Below, one piece after another: positions 63,810 to 64,000 of a stretch of DNA of 64,000 nucleotides. How positions within the stretch are numbered: the stretch's first letter is position 1; every line of letters starts with the position of its first letter. A program made the translations under genes and the position numbers. Below the pieces are notes generated by a model. It ran no database searches. It saw only the letters and a list, made by a program, of their open reading frames with translations, and was not told the origin of the DNA. This DNA comes from a virus, in the IMG/VR virus record IMGVR_UViG_3300005528_000059, positions 1 to 64,000 of that record, one strand, 5' to 3'.

Positions 63810-64000
63810 TGCAGGGGTGTGAAGCGCTCTGTCTTAATGGGTGTTTGAAGTGCTGCTCAGAATCAGAGCTCGTTCGACGACTTGATGAAGCTATGCGTCA
63901 GCTCGCTATTCTTCAAGTAGCACATCGCACTCTTCAATCTCGCTATCACCGCAGACCCGCTCTGCATCAGCATCAGGTTCGTGCTTTGAATGCTGTGGGT
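63809..64000 (+). CDS. Cys-rich-start protein, cut by window end
   Basis: The frame is open from the ATG at 63809 to the last base, 64 codons, so the gene runs on. Five Cys in the first 20 residues (QGCEALCLNGCLKCCSES) suggest a zinc or disulfide knot, followed by a helix with basic ends (LVRRLDEAMRQLAILQVAHR). No family recognised. Confidence 0.65.
   Translation, partial: MQGCEALCLNGCLKCCSESELVRRLDEAMRQLAILQVAHRTLQSRYHRRPALHQHQVRALNAVG

Noticed and set aside
1-64000. Prophage or lysogeny functions
   Set aside because: No integrase, excisionase, parAB or cI-type repressor with an oligomerisation domain was seen; the small HTH at 51363 alone does not show lysogeny. The rest of the genome is not visible.

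Overview
The window is one 64 kb stretch of a double-stranded DNA phage, most likely a tailed siphovirus of a Gram-negative host. The evidence is a tail-tip (gpJ/DUF1983-like) protein, an Rz/Rz1 spanin pair with the Rz1 reading frame embedded in Rz, a Zn amidase endolysin, SSB tails ending in DDDIPF, both terminase subunits and a complete replication set. No rRNA, integrase, transposase or CRISPR array was seen. Head, portal and main tail genes are not in the window and presumably lie before position 1. Almost everything is on the + strand; five genes in two short blocks (32.9-34.5 kb and 36.7-37.5 kb) are on the - strand.

Layout. 1-14.9 kb: virion periphery and lysis. This holds the C-terminal part of the tail-tip protein, a small lipoprotein, Rz/Rz1, the endolysin, two candidate holin-like membrane proteins and a set of fibre or adhesin proteins (IPT + lectin-like + Asp-box propeller, kelch-like propeller, and about 20 copies of a 23-24 residue repeat). 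15.0-30.7 kb: DNA metabolism. This holds a PD-(D/E)xK nuclease, an SNF2-type helicase, an SSB-tailed protein, a thymine-hypermodification cluster (HMUDK/aGPT-PPlase-like protein, glycosyltransferase-like protein, ThyA-fold enzyme, HD nucleotidase), a family A DNA polymerase, 5' nuclease, glycosylase-like protein, Dda/RecD-like helicase, DnaQ-like exonuclease and both terminase subunits. 30.8-39.6 kb: class II B12-dependent ribonucleotide reductase, ATP-dependent ligase, TOPRIM primase-SF3 helicase, DUF2786 protein, SSB and tRNA-Arg(UCU). 39.6-64 kb: about 60 small, tightly overlapping genes, mostly unrecognised, in a series of short transcription units.

The genes fit a phage that makes its own deoxynucleotides (RNR, ThyA-fold enzyme, HD nucleotidase), probably replaces or decorates thymine in its DNA, and replicates with its own primase-helicase, polymerase, ligase and SSB. 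The small-gene region looks like host-takeover or accessory cargo. It contains a stand-alone DnaA domain IV, an acyl-carrier-like domain lacking the serine, a shortened HK97-type capsid protein, a fragment resembling the fingers of the phage's own polymerase, three tandem CGTxAC proteins and a perfect leucine-zipper peptide.

Regulation can be read in part. Twelve sites with the form TTGNNN-16 nt-TNNNNT sit upstream of the short units, most 27-49 nt before the start codon. Two related promoters carry palindromes between the -35 and -10. RNA hairpins cover the ribosome binding sites of ssb and of a membrane-protein gene. Four clear rho-independent terminators separate major blocks, and a family of GC-rich CTAGG-hairpin spacers punctuates the genome. 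All identifications come from reading motifs by eye; no database search was run.
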